Assembly (NCBI GenBank): GCA_017893485.1
Contig: CM030362.1
Coordinates: 36,711,565-36,775,564, forward strand
Length of the DNA: 64,000 bases
Direction of reading: 5' to 3'
Origin: Hemerocallis citrina
Lineage: Eukaryota; Streptophyta; Magnoliopsida; Asparagales; Asphodelaceae
Numbering within the stretch: the first letter of the stretch is position 1; each line of letters opens with the position of its first letter. Both the position numbers and the translations under genes were made by a program. The notes under the pieces are model-generated. The model ran no database searches. It worked only from the letters and a program-made list of their open reading frames with translations, and was not told the DNA's origin. Of this stretch, positions 44,527 through 57,373 are shown in pieces.

Positions 44527-44728
44527 TGTTGAAATATATTAATTGCTAATGTGTATATTCTGTTTTCTAATCTATAGGAAACAGATTTTCCAGATCTCTC
44601 ATCTTTCCAATCTTCTCTCAATCTCCTTTCTTTTTCTCTAAGAATGTAATTTTTATATATAGATGTATACAGTAGAAAAACAATATGAATAAGAAAAATA
44701 TTATTTTCTCCTAAATCTGTTTTCAATA
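44527..44728 (+). repeat. 5' LTR of the Copia element
   Basis: It begins TGTTGAAATATATTAATTGC and ends TTTTCAATA, just before the primer-binding site. It matches 48885-49028 plus 50557-50622. Confidence 0.8.
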
Positions 44729-44740
44729 TGGTATCAGAGC
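44729..44740 (+). promoter_or_regulatory. Primer-binding site, initiator methionine tRNA
   Basis: TGGTATCAGAGC directly follows the 5' LTR. Confidence 0.9.
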
Positions 44741-45327
44741 CTAAAATATCTTAGGCTACCGGAAGAATAAGGGAGAAGAAGAGGCATTGTTCGAAGAAGA
44801 GGCATTTTCCCAATCCCCGAAGTCGACTGCTTGAGACCAGTTGACCACCGAAACCCCGAAGTTGCTACCGTCGAGCAACCTTCCTCGTCAAATCCCCCTC
44901 ATCTTCGATCACCCAGCCTCATCGTCGATCTCGCCGAAATCCTTGGCCTCCCACCACTATCAACCACCCTCGTCGAAGGCTCCCTGTCCTGCCTCCCACC
45001 ACTATCAGCCCCCCTCGTCGAAACCCTCCTCTGCCCCGACATCGGATCCAGATCCGAATCTAAACCTGAACCGAAACCCCAAAGCCTTCATCGCCACAAG
45101 AAGTTGCTGTCGTCGAGCCTCCCGATCCCCTGCCATCGATCTCTGGCGTCATCGTCAGATTGGTTTTGTTTTTCGGCTGTTTGCTATTTTGATCCGCAAG
45201 CCAAAGAGGATCCCTTTCGTGGTTCTGTGGCCGATCTTGCTGTTTTTTAATTGGGGATTGTTGGTGTTTGTTGTTCTTCACCTTGTGGTATTGTTTGTTG
45301 TTAGTTGTTTATTGTTCTTCGGGGTGG

Positions 45328-48300
45328 GACCAAAACTACCGTATGAGTCAAATAAGTGTACTGATGTGGAGATCGGCCACACGAAAACTCGTTGTTATAA
45401 GATTATCGGCTATCTGGAGAACTAAGATCATAGCAGAGATACTTGGAAGAAGAACTACAACCGATCCACTGGCATTGTACCCTTTACATTAGTTACTGTT
45501 GTAGGTAATGATGGTAAGGTTTTTAATATTTCTGCTTCTGTTATGAATAATGCATGGATAATTGATTCGGGTGCTACCGATCATATAACTTTTGATTTTA
45601 GAGTAGTCCAAACCTTACAACCATCCACCAAATCCAAAGTGTCCACTGCCAATGGAGAGCCTACCACCGTTACTGGCGAGGGTTCCATATCTCTCAAAAA
45701 AACCTAACCTTAGATAATGTGTTAGTTGCGCCTTCCTTGGATTTTAACATATTATCTGTTGCTCAAATAACTACTGCCTTACATTGTATTGTATTTTTTT
45801 GCCCTTTCATTGTGAGTTTAAGGATATTCGTACTCGCAAGACGATTGGTTATGGGATTAGACACGGAAAGCTCTATTACCTAGATTTTGAATCTAAAAGT
45901 TCAAGCACGTTGACTCTAGCTCTATCTATGGAAAGATCTGAGGGGGAGAAGAAGAAATCAAAAATTTGGCTATGGCATCGATGTCTAGGGCATGCTTCTT
46001 TTGGTTATTTTAATAAATTATTTCCAAGCTTATTTTCGAAGTTGGATTTGTCTACCTTTCAGTGTGATGTGTGTGAACTTGCAAAAAGCCACCGTGTTTA
46101 TTTTCCTTAAAACCTAAGTAAGAACTCTCTCTCATTTATGATTATTCATTCTGATGTGTAGGGCCCATCCAAAAACATTACTTTTGGAGGAGCAAAATTG
46201 TTTGTGACATTTATTGACGATTGTACTCGTATGACTTGGATTTGTTTGATGAAGTCTAAAAGTGAAGTTAGTGGTTTGTTTTAAAATTTTCACAAACCGG
46301 TTATGACTCAGTATACAACACAGATTCAAGTTCTTAGGAGCGATAATGGCGGTGAGTACCTGAGTTCGAATCTGCAACAACATTTGGCGGAACATGGAAT
46401 TGTTCACCAGACTACATGCTCGTATACACCACAACAGAATGGAGTCACAGAAAGAAAAAATAGACACTTGCTCGAGGTGGTCCGTGCCTCTCTTATTCAT
46501 GAAAATATGTCACTCATGTATTGGGGGGAAGCCCTGGCATCCGCTGCATACCTAATCAACCGAGTTCTCTTTAGTACCCTAAACTTCATCACACCATTTC
46601 AAGCATTAATCGAAACTGTGAATGCACCAACAGTCGTCAACTTGCCACCTTATGTGTTTGGGTGTGTTGCATTTGTTCATCTTCATCAACATGAACGTAA
46701 TAAGCTATCTCCACAAGCTGTTTGTTGTGTTTTCGTGGGATATGAAACAGATAAGAAAGGATATCGTTGTTACCACCCACCAACTTAAAGGATGTTTGTA
46801 ACTATGGATGTTGTGTTCCATGAAGATGAGATGTATTTTTTCTCTGAGGTTGAACTTCATGGGAGTACCGAAGTGAAGTTCAGACTCTTGCGTATGACGA
46901 AGTGGTTACCATTCAGAATGATCGGATGGATATAAGAGGTGAAAATCTGGATGTAAGTAGTAACGATGAATCGAATGAAGATCTGGTTGAGAGAGAATAC
47001 CTCCACAAGGAACTGCAATCAATGCCGAACCTCCCCGAAGATGAGCCGTCGGGATCCATGCCACCGCTAGTGTCATCTTTACCACCAGCACCGTTAGAAC
47101 CATCTATACACCAGCACCGTCAGAACCATCTCTATCCCCAGCAGAACTCCAAAACCCATCGTCATCGTTGTACGAAGCTCCAAGAAGAGAACTCCCAAAT
47201 CATACTACTAGTGGTATCCCAAAACCTACTTATGAGCCTGATCCCATTAGTAATGTCAAGTATCCCATGAGTCATTATGTATCCATTCATCGATTATCTG
47301 AATCAAATTCGTCATTTGTGAATCAATTATCTGTTGTATCCATTCCTAACAGTTTGCAGGAAGCCTTAGCTAATCCAAGGTGGAAAGCAACATGGATGAG
47401 GAGATGAAGTCCTTGAAAAAGAATGAGACTTGGGAGATAGTCGAATTGCCAGCAGGAAAGAAACCAGTAGGATGTAGATGGATTTATACAGTGAAGTATA
47501 AGTCTGATGGTTCAATAGAGTGATACAAAGTAAGGCTAGATGCGAAAGGGTACACTCAAACTTATGGAATCGATTATGACGAAACATTTGCACCTGTAGA
47601 AAAGTTCAACACCGTCCGAGTTTTACTGTCACTTGCTGCAAAGCTTGATTGGCCATTGGAGCAATTTGATGTGAAGAATGCTTTTTTGCATGAAGAATTG
47701 ACAGAAGAAGTTTATATGGATCTACCACCAGAATCAAACAGACCAGTCCAACACAGTAATAAAGTGTGTCGGTTGAAGAAAGCACTGTATAGTCTAAAGC
47801 AGTCGCCAAGAGCTTGGTTTGAGAGATTTACAAAATTAATGAAGACATTTGGATATTGTCAGAGTAACTCGGATCATACCCTATTCCTGAAAAGGAAAGA
47901 AGGTAAGATTATTGCTCTCATTATATATGTGGATGATATGATAGTAACTGGAAATGATTCTGAGGAGAGAAATGTATTAGAGAACTACTTGTCACAAAAG
48001 TTCGAAATGAAGGATCTTGGCCCTTTGAGATATTTCCTTGGTATTGAAGTTTTTTTCCAAGAAAAGACATATTTCTGTCTCAAAGAAAGTATGCTCTGGA
48101 TTTATTGAAAAAAATGGAAATGTCCAGTTGTCAACCTATTGATACACCGCTAGAAGAAGGACTGAAACTTTGCAATAATCCTGATCAGGTGCCGTGTGAT
48201 AAGAAAAGATATCAAAGATTGGTAGGACGACTGATGTATTACACATACACGGTTGGATTTGTCGTATGCCTTAAGTGTGGTGAGTCAATTTATGCATGCA

Positions 48301-48876
48301 CCTAGTGAACAACATATGGATACTGTAATGAAAATCCTGAGGTATATAGAGTGTGCACCAGGAAAAGAGGTCTTGTTTGCCAAACATGGTCACTTGAAGG
48401 TTGAGGTATATACTTATGCCGATTAGGCAGGATCTGCTATTAGTAGACGCTCCACTTCAGGGTATTTCACCTTTGTTGGAAGAAATATAGTTACATGGAG
48501 AAGTAAGAAGCAAAATGTCGTTGCACGCTCTAGTGCAGAAGCTGAGTATCGCAGAGTAGCATTAAGTATAGCTGAAGTTTTATGGTTGAAATTCTTGTTG
48601 CGGGACATATGTTGTGATCTAAATGAACCTATGAAAGTGTATTGAGATAGTCAAGTGGCATGTAATATTGCTGCTAATCCAGTTCAGCATGATAAAAGAA
48701 ACATGTAGAGATAGACAGATACTTCATCAAAGAAAAATTAGACGAGAAAGTTATTGAGATATCTAAAGTGAAGTCAGAAGATCAGTTCGCAGATATCCTG
48801 ACCAAGCCAGTTTTGAATCGGCTCTTCTTAAAATTTGTTGACAAGCTGGGCATGTTCAATATTTATGCACCTACTT
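45328..48876 (+). pseudogene. Copia gag-pol remnant
   Basis: From about 45340 a gag zinc-knuckle remnant (GHTKTRCYKIIGY) is followed by the protease motif WIIDSGATDHIT (about 45555). A GAG-pre-integrase domain (LWHRCLGHASFG, CELAKSHR) occupies 45784-46110 in another frame. The integrase core shows FIDDCTRMTW, LRSDNGGEYLS and CSYTPQQNGVTERKNRHLLE (about 46150-46790). Reverse transcriptase shows GCRWIYTVKYKSDGS, VKNAFLHEEL and YVDDMIVTGND (about 47400-48110). RNase H shows SGYFTFVGRNIVTW, SSAEAEYR and FADILTKPV (to about 48850). Stops occur in integrase, RT and RNase H. The polyprotein is not producible. Confidence 0.85.
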
Positions 48877-49028
48877 GAGGGGGGTGTTGAAATATAGTAA
48901 TTACTAATGTGTATATTCTGTTTCCTAATCTATAGAAAACAGATTTTCCAGATCTCTCATCTCCTCAATCTTCTCTCAATCTCATTTCTTCTTCTCCAAG
49001 AATGTAATTCTTATATATAGATGCATAC

Positions 49029-49240
49029 TGTAATACCCCGTAATTTCCAAGTAATATATATATATATATATGGGTAAAAGGGATATGAGCAACTTGCTCA
49101 TTTAGTAAATGAGCAATTGATTATGTGGCATGCATGTGATACATTGGACAACTAACCCTTTTAAAGCTTTTCCAATCACATGTATGTTACATCATCAATT
49201 GCTTATCTACTAAATGAGCAAGTTGCTCATACCCCTTTTT

Positions 49241-49308
<68 letters not shown>

Positions 49309-50028
49309 AAGGATTAGGGGGGGGGGTGTCCCACGGCTGATTTGAAAAGCAAACAGCACACAAGGTGCTGTTGTGAAGGTGGGGTGATGACGTCACCCCT
49401 GGGTAGGGGGCCCACTCGGTTTGCTGTTTGAGAAGGCAACGACGGGTGTTGCTTTGAGAGGATTACGTGGCATTTACATTTAATGCACGGGATTGGGAAT
49501 TAATCAAGAGTAAGAGATTGTGTGAAGTAATCCCATATCGGGAGTATACAAAGAATAGTTTAATATAAATATAATTGTCTATGATCAAGAGTCACCTAAT
49601 TGGTTAACCACATTTTGAGAGGCAGCCTGTGGTGGGCAGTTGTACTACATAGTATCTAATTTATCTTCTAAAAATAATAAAAATTGTCTGAGTAATGAGA
49701 CAGGGCATTACAAATGGTATCAGAGCCAACTTTCGACACCGAGTGGGTACGATGTATGCCTGAAAGGGAGCTGTGGTATGAGAGAGAGCTGTGGTCAGTA
49801 GGGCCTGAAATTAGCTGTATCAGGCCCGGAATTAGCTAAATCAGGGTACTCTCGCTCTACATCGGCTAGCTAGAAAGAAGGATCATGCACTAGATGGCAT
49901 GCCTCATACTCAGCGAGGACGTTAATTTCTAAAGGTGGGGTGTATGTAATACCCCGTAATTTTCAAGTAATATATATACATATATATATCTAAAGGTGGG
50001 GTGTATGTAATACCCCGTAATTTTCAAG

Positions 50029-50121
<93 letters not shown>

Positions 50122-50219
50122 AGAGAGAGGATGGGGGGTGGTCCCATGGCTGATTTGAAAAGCAAACAGCACACAATGTGCTGTTGTGAAGGTGGGGTGA
50201 TGACGTCACTACGTAGGAG

Positions 50220-50257
<38 letters not shown>

Positions 50258-50556
50258 CCCCGATTTCCTGTTTAAGAAGGCAACAACGGGTGTTGCTTTG
50301 AGAGGATGGCGTGGCATTTACATATAATGCACAGGATTGGGAATTAATCAAGAGTAAGAGATTGTGTAAAGTAATCCCATATCGGGAGTATACAAAGAAT
50401 AGTTTAATATAAATATAATTGTCTATGATCAAGAGTCACCTAATTGGTTAACCACCTTTTGAAAGGCAGCCTGTGGTGGGCAGTTGTACTACATAGTATC
50501 AAATTTGTCTTCTAAAAATAATAAAAATTGTCTGAGTAATGGGGCGGGGCATTACA
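49029..50556 (+). mobile_element. TRIM-like miniature LTR element inserted in the Copia 3' LTR
   Basis: Two LTRs (49029-49712 and about 50006-50556) run from TGTAATACCCCG to GGGCATTACA. Between them are a primer site TGGTATCAGAGCC (49715-49727), about 230 bp of non-coding DNA, and a polypurine tract AAAGGTGGGGTG. The LTR start plus polypurine tract is duplicated as a 61-bp tandem (49945-50005). The flanks CATAC and TATAC differ by one base, and the intact 5' Copia LTR has TATAC at this point. No protein is coded. The LTRs hold long (TA)n and G/C runs. Confidence 0.85.
49072..49243. mobile_element. Small palindromic MITE inside the first TRIM LTR
   Basis: The arms GGGTAAAAGGGATATGAGCA and its complement frame a hairpin with ACTTGCTCATTTAGTAAATG-type sequence. 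It lies within (TA)n and is missing from the second TRIM LTR, so it inserted after the TRIM. Confidence 0.75.
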
Positions 50557-50622
50557 TATACAGTAAAGTATACAGTATGAATAAGAAAAATATTGCTTTC
50601 TCTCAAACTGTTTTCAATAACA

Positions 50623-51193
50623 TGTCTGAAAAGTAGTTGACATATATTGAATCATTATTACCTTCTTGCTAAACAAACTAGTGGATTAATAGAAATTTAT
50701 CCAGGATTAAATAAAAAAGGAGTTCTCCAACAAGGGTTTGATGGTGGATCGCATAAATCTCTGCAATTTTACGTATGAATCCAATCCATCATAGTTTAAG
50801 TTTTGCATAAAATTATCGAGATATATATACATAGACAAACCTTCCGTTGTGTACTAGCCATGGTGTGCACCTGGCTTTCGAGCCTTCGTAGACGATCCAA
50901 ACCATTCACATTAATCTACATGTTTAAATTAGTGTAAATATGTAAAATCAAGTGATTTGAAATTCATTTGTTATAAACGATCAGCTAATAAATGTCAAAT
51001 ATTAAATAATGAATCTATCATAGATGTTACTATGAACGATCATGATATCAGAATCAACACTTGATGTTACTATGAACGATCTTGAAATCAGAATCAACGA
51101 AGAACCTTTGCAAGCTGATGCATGGGAGATCGATTGTAGTCAAATTATTCGATCTGGGAAACACACATATGCCAAATTGTAAGCACTTGAACG
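50623..51193. other. Spacer, no gene seen
   Basis: A repeated ACTATGAACGATC...ATCAGAATCAAC segment occurs near 51025-51095. The words AAATCAAGTGATTTGAA near 50940 resemble the arm of the MITE at 14481, so a remnant of that family is possible. Confidence 0.45.
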
Positions 51194-51473
51194 TGTTGGA
51201 TATACAGGTATATTCTCACTATATGAATAATATTATATGTAATATTATTCTATGGGTAACATGTGTGTTACACATACTAATTGTATGGATATCAGAACGC
51301 AGGTTGAGTGGGTTAAGAACCCAGTATCCAAACTAGTATTTATCCTATAAATACTGCCTTGTGATAGTAGTCTAGGTATTCCAATATTGATACCTAAGGT
51401 AAATATCTCAAGCACCTTAGTCTAGGATATTAATCCTAATTTTCATTGTTATAATCTCTCATAATCTCTAACA
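51194..51473 (+). repeat. 5' LTR of the second Copia element
   Basis: It runs from TGTTGGATATAC to CTCTAACA, 280 bp, with TG...CA ends. Confidence 0.75.
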
Positions 51474-51744
51474 ATCTTGAGATATTCAGTTTAATTTGGA
51501 GAATAAGAGAGAGAGTTCGTCATCGTCGAAATTCCCCTTCATTGAAATCCTGATTTTCATCGGCGCTAGCCGCCGGAACCGAAGTCGCCGATGCAGCCTC
51601 AGGCCACCCTGCACTGCCCCACTGTGAGTCGCAACCTCGCCCTGGACCTCCTTCTTCTTTCTTCCCGAAGCAATCAGAGAAGAGAAGGCCCAATCAGATC
51701 TGATCTGTATTTTTTAATTGGTGGGTTTCGATGTTTGATGTTCG

Positions 51745-51920
51745 GGTGGTTGGAGCAAATCCAGATTCAGATCCAGTCTAACAGCTGTTCTATTGGTTGG
51801 AGGTTTGTTGTTTGGTGTTTGGACTGTTGGAGCAGATCCAGATTCAGATCCAGTCTAACAGCTGCTCTATTGGTTGGAGATTTGCTGTTTGGTGTTTGAA
51901 CAGTTGGATCAGATCCAGAT
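51745..51920. repeat. Tandem duplication, unit about 77 bp, in the leader of the second Copia element
   Basis: The block CAGATTCAGATCCAGTCTAAC, CTATTGGTTGGAG, TGTTTGGTGTTTG is present twice with a partial third copy. Confidence 0.8.
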
Positions 51921-54769
51921 CCAGCCAAAAGGAATTTAACTAGTGGAGACAATCCATTGAGTATTGTTTTGTATTCTGTGTTTGGGGAGAAGACTGGATT
52001 TACTGCAGTGTACTCCAAATTCAGAACTAATCCTCCACTTTTCCTTGATTCTCATCATGATTGGTCCACTCTAAACTTTAAGATCTGTGCTGTTTTATTT
52101 GATTTAATTTTCTATTTAATGTTTATTAGGCAGTTTTACAGAAAAACCTTCATTTTACTGAAATTACTCTAGTAATAATTATTCAGAATAAATTCTCTAG
52201 ATTTTGGAATTTACTGTTTATTCCTATAAAATGGAAAAACTTAATCGTGTGTAAAGATTCCGAAACTAGAAGTATTTGATAATTCTGAATTTAACAGTTG
52301 GAAAGTGAAAGCACAATAAAAGATGTGGATGTAGTTGTTGAAAATAGTGTGGGCAGTGAGGATGTTATTTGGACTAGATCCAAGTATGATTAGACTGAAT
52401 CATATCTAAATTAAAGATAAGTTCTTCACCAAATTTAAATTGTTATTTAATTATTTGTTTGAATTTTGTTGCTAAGTGCTAAAGTTCAAAACCGTATTAT
52501 GTATTGTTTAATTAAATACAAATTTGAATAACTGTTTTGGCTATGTACTGAAGATCAAATATTTATTTTGATAAGATAAATTATAGTTTTGACTATAAAA
52601 CTGTATCTCCAATAAAATTGTTGTTAGAATTAAATAGAGCTAATAATTCGTTTAATTGGCTAATCTTTAACAATTTGATAAATGTAGGAACTTCAAAGTT
52701 ACTTACAAATTGTGTGTGTTAGAGACGATGGATATGCATCACGGTTGAATAAGTCTGCACCACGCAGGCTTCTTCAGCAAATTTGGAAAACACTTCTAAC
52801 TTGAAATATCGGTATGATATACTCTAATCTTTCTTAGTATTTTCATGTGATGAATGTGGTAACGTTTTGTGCGTTTGATCTCATGATTAAGAGTATTAGA
52901 TCATAATTATTCTCATTTAGAAACTAGCATGTTTATGGTTGTCAAATGTACATTTTCATACTATGTGTATAGACAAATTGGCTAAATCCATCATTTGCAA
53001 TTTGTGTGAGATTGAATGTTTGCTTCTCTACTAAACGTTAATATATAAGGTGTATAACAAATGTTTGTAATTTAGGAGAGAGCATCTCTTAATGTAGGAT
53101 ATGACTCTATTAGTTACATTTTGTTCTTTCTCGTTCATTGTACTATGTGTGCAAAGTTGAATTTAAAAACTATTAAACATTATCTCATTTAGCGTGATGA
53201 AAATGTTGAAAAATGAATAAACAAAAGAATTTTTCGCTCAGTGTGTTTGAGCAATTAGACATTGTTAGAACCACGAAGGAAAGTAAACATTTTTGGTAAA
53301 ATGTGGTAAAGTAATTTTGTATTAACTCTTATAATGTCCATATATATCAATCGCATGTATAAGTTGAGTTTAACAAATGAGACAATTAATAATAATAGTT
53401 CTAATCGTGTATAGTCCTTTAACATAGCATAATTGGCTAGGATATGAGAACTATATATTAAATTGTTGGTTCTTGTTAACACTTACAACACTACTAAACG
53501 GCACTTTATTAAAATTATGACAAATGTGAAGATTGAACTCAGATTATGATCACTAAAAAAATATTTTATATGGTCTCTAGGAGTACATTCTGATATTTAT
53601 GATCTTAGTAGCTTTGTGACTAAATGAGATAGTTGTTGGTTAGAAGTATTTAATCACTTTTGTATATGATTAGTATAAGTTTGTCATATATATGAAGAAT
53701 GAAGCACTTGTTATTCTTAATGAATTAAAAATCTAGTTAAATGCTAAAAATCAAGGATTCGGATTTGATAGAGGTAGTGAATATGTTTCAATGATTTTAG
53801 AGAAGTTTGCATATGGCATATTCTTTACTGCACTCTACTTACAACAGTCAAACGGTATTGATAAAAGTTAGAATCAAATACTTAGTGAAATGTTGAATTC
53901 TATATTATTGAGCGTTGTTTGACTTGTGTAACTATGAGTGATGCTGTATTGTTAATCATATCTCTAATGTATTACTACACTCTAAATTGAATACACTTTA
54001 TAGATCATGGCATGAAAACACAAATAATTTTGTTAAAGTAAAAATATGTGTTGTGATATATTTGTTAGAGTACATGACCCTAGAAGGCCTAAAGTATGAC
54101 CTATAACAAATATTTGTGTGTATTTAGAAAGTGCAGAATGTAGTTATGTGGACAGATGTTAGATCTATCTAATTTGTGTTAGAAAATTCTAGACTTGCAG
54201 AATTCTTTGAGGATGTGTTCATCAAAGATAAATATATGAAATTATCTAGTCCTACAGACAAGGTCAATGATTCACAGTTGGAATCATGAACCAGTCTTAC
54301 TGACACTTAAAACTTCAATGGCAAATGAGCCAAGAAGAGCCTTTAGTAGACAATGAAATGAATTTTGTGGTTATACAATAATATTTTGAACTAGTTGATT
54401 TGTCGAAATGGGCTAAAACTATAGTAAGTGAGGTTTGTAGAAGAAACTTAATTTTGCAATGTGGGAAAGATTTGTTGAAGTCTACTCACATGTATGTTAT
54501 GTTGCTACAATAAGTATTCTTCTTGTCCTACATCTATTGAAAATTTTGTTATTCATGAAAGATGTTTAAATAGTTGTGTACTAAAAGTTTTGTACTTGAT
54601 GTTTTGTATTGAAAAGTTTTTTACAAAAGAGTTTTGTACTGAAAAGTTTGCACTAATATTTTTAGTAAACAAGATTTACAAATTGGTAAAATCATTGTAT
54701 GTTTTGTTAAAATTGAGGCACAAATAATTTGACAGACTTTTAAAGAGTTTAGATTTAAATCAAGTAATT

Positions 54770-55720
54770 CAGATAAATGTCTTTAATTCTGTAGTGAGTC
54801 AAATATAATTGTCCTCATTTATTTGTATATTGTTGACATGATTGTTCTTGGAAGTGACATCTCTATTACAAATTAAGTTAAAATTGTGTTATCCAAAGAA
54901 TTTAGCATAAAACACCTAGGTATTGTGGACATCATAGGTATAAGGGTGAGTTTCGGTTGGTAATGGATAACCCTTAGTCAAACTCATCAAATCAATAATG
55001 TGTTTTAAAAGTGGAGATATAGTGATTGAAAGTGTATTTTGAAACACCTTATGATTATGATAAAAGGTCGACACCTAATGATGGTGCAACTATGAGACAG
55101 GTAGATCATTCTAAAAGAATTGAAAGTCTCATGTATATAAAGATTGGCACTAGAATAGATATAGACTTTAAGGTAGGTATGATCTGCAGATTCACTAATA
55201 ATTTCATACACATTTGAGTGTCCTTAAGAGGCTAATGAGATATCTGAGTGGTGACCAAGAGTTTGTTTTGTGCTACTCAAAGTTTAGTGAAAGTCGATAA
55301 CTAGTGAATATGTGTTCACACTAGGAAGAGCAGAAAATTATGGAGATTAAAAGGCAAACAAGCATTGCGCTCTCATCCAAGAAATCAGACCTCTATGTGT
55401 TATCCTCTGGAGGGGAAGAGGCTGAGTGGATCTAATGAGTTATTGTTAGTCATCCATTGAGAAGCTTAACGTAAATTCTTTAATTCTGTTATACGACTAT
55501 CAAGCTATAATACACTGTAGCTCATAACTCACTATATAATAGTAAGAGGAGTATATTAAGGCTAAAAAAAGCCTAGTTGAACTTTCTCATAGATAAAGTG
55601 CAATTGCGACAAGTACGGCTAATGTTCTTACTAAGAGACTTGAAAGTGATTTAATTATCAAAATTGTAGGAGAAATGGAGTTAAAAGCTGCTGAGTCAAA
55701 AGATTTAACATCCAAGTTGT
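54770..55720 (+). pseudogene. Copia reverse transcriptase and RNase H remnants
   Basis: At about 54820 the translation reads IVDMIVLGSDIS, a changed form of the YVDDMIxxG motif. Near 55085 there is a MRQVDHSKRIESLMY relic of the connection region. At about 55350 TSIALSSKKSDLYVLSSGGE and EAEW match the Copia RNase H site. Stops and frameshifts are frequent. Confidence 0.65.
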
Positions 55721-56743
55721 TTTGAGATTTAGAATCCAATTGGAGGGATAGATAAGTTCAAACTGAAGCATCAATTTTAGGCAGTTGGCATGCTTTAGAT
55801 AATTTGAAAAGTTCAATGTAAAATTTGTCAATATATAATTTCATTCCAATTTTGATCATGCTATATATTTTCATAATTTACTTAAAAGCATCGTATTATT
55901 ACAAAAGAAAGTGTGAAAATTTGTCGATGTATTTTCGATATTTAGAATGTCGTTATATCATTCCAATTTTGATGATATATCTCTTTTATGGATTCTTGTT
56001 TCATTCCAATTTTGATGATTCAGAATTAATCATAATTGATTTGACTATTCTATCATTTCAATATGAAACATAGTATAGTTCTTGTATAGAAACAATAATA
56101 ATTCTTGTTGTTTATATTGTCAAAGAAACTTGATTGTGATGTTGACGTTACATTTTACTAAGCTATCGTTGAATTGTACTAAGTTCTTTAGTAGAACTAG
56201 ATACTTTATGAAATTCACTAGAATTCTTAGAGATGTGTCTCTTGATATTCTTGTTTTCAATAAGTTAGCAAAGATGAAGGAATTGAATCTGTCAACATAG
56301 ATTTCACAATAATGATTTTCTCAAAATGGATGAGTAAACATAAAGCAGTTTGTAAGGATATAGTTTTGGTTTATTTCTCTGGAGAATAAATGTGTCACTT
56401 GCTTGATAAAACTTCTGTTGAGTTTAAGACTCTTGTATTCATTGAGCTTAAAACTTTTATTTTGTTCTTGAAGTTTATTTGCTTTGTTTGATTTTGAAAC
56501 TATGACAGATTTCTCCAGTTGGTTTAGTCATTGTGAACTATTCTGTTGTGATATGGTTTAGGAACTGTTTAATTATTTTAGTTTAGTCGTTTTGAACTAT
56601 TCGGATTTATAATTGATTTAATCTTTATGAACTGTACATTGTGTGATGCATTTCTTCTATTTAAAGACTGCTATCAGCCAGTCAACTTCATGTTGAACGG
56701 ATGAGATAATCCACTATGTTTATATATTGAGAATATAGGAGAT

Positions 56744-57020
56744 TGTTGGATATATATAGGTATATTCTTACTATATGAATAATATTATGTGTAATATTTT
56801 TTATGGATAACACGTGTGTTACACGTACTAATTGTATGAATATCGGAATGCAGGTTGAGTGAGGTTAGAACCCAGTACCCAAACCAATATTTATCTTATA
56901 AATTCTAGCTTGTGATAATAGTCTAGGTATTTCAATCTTGATATCTAGGATAAATATCTCAAGCACCATAGTTTAGGATATTAACCCTAATTTCCGTTGT
57001 TATAATCTCTTATAATCACT
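56744..57020 (+). repeat. 3' LTR of the second Copia element
   Basis: It matches 51194-51473 with many substitutions; its final TCTAACA is not conserved. Confidence 0.75.
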
Positions 57021-57261
57021 ATGAGAAAGAAGGTCATTAAAGAAGTTGAAAGGAACACTCTATACAACCCACGTTCATCGTCCCCAAATTTATTCTTTGT
57101 GCTTCTCTGGCGTCACCATCGGTTGAGTTGTGAACAAACTGTCCCAAATTTTGCACTCCATGGGCTATAAGTCCACAAATGCAAGTTTATCGGGGGTCCC
57201 AGTCTCATGATGGCAGTCCTTGTAATGGAGCAGTACCAATAGTCCCAATACACAGACCTCT

Positions 57262-57362
57262 GTTTTTTTTTTTTTTTAAATGAACCGGATAGAGTCTTAC
57301 GACTCCAGCCAAACAATCAATAATAATTAATAAGCCATACAAAAAGTTTTATAAGGCGTATG
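57262..57362 (-). mobile_element. Very short poly(A)-tailed retroelement tail, TSD CACAGACCTCT
   Basis: On the minus strand it ends GGCTGGAGTC...GACTCTATCCGGTTCATTT and then a run of A, and it is flanked by CACAGACCTCT at 57251-57261 and 57363-57373. Its 3' end matches that of 30027-30329, so both come from the same family. Confidence 0.75.
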
Positions 57363-57373
57363 CACAGACCTCT

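Larger units (their letters stand above)
44527..50622 (+). mobile_element. Decayed Ty1/copia element with a TRIM nested in its 3' LTR
   Basis: A 5' LTR (44527-44728) is followed by the methionine-tRNA primer site TGGTATCAGAGC. The 3' LTR begins at 48885 after a polypurine tract (GAGGGGGG) and is split by a 1.5 kb insertion at 49029-50556, ending near 50622. The pol domains are in Copia order (protease, integrase, reverse transcriptase, RNase H) but contain stops and at least one frameshift. Much of gag is missing or unrecognisable. No clear flanking duplication is seen. Confidence 0.85.
51194..57020 (+). mobile_element. Highly decayed second Ty1/copia element
   Basis: The 5' LTR 51194-51473 and the 3' LTR 56744-57020 share TGTTGGATATA, ACTATATGAATAATATTAT, TGTGTTACAC and GGTTGAGTG blocks in order. 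The 3' LTR follows AGGAGAT, a polypurine remnant. Between them Copia pol remnants are visible only as short motifs in changing frames. The LTRs differ at many positions, and the 3' copy lacks its last bases. Confidence 0.75.

Noticed and set aside
49260..50140. (TA)n and poly(G/C) runs as functional signals
   Set aside because: They are microsatellites within TRIM LTRs, probably length-variable and partly assembly-sensitive.
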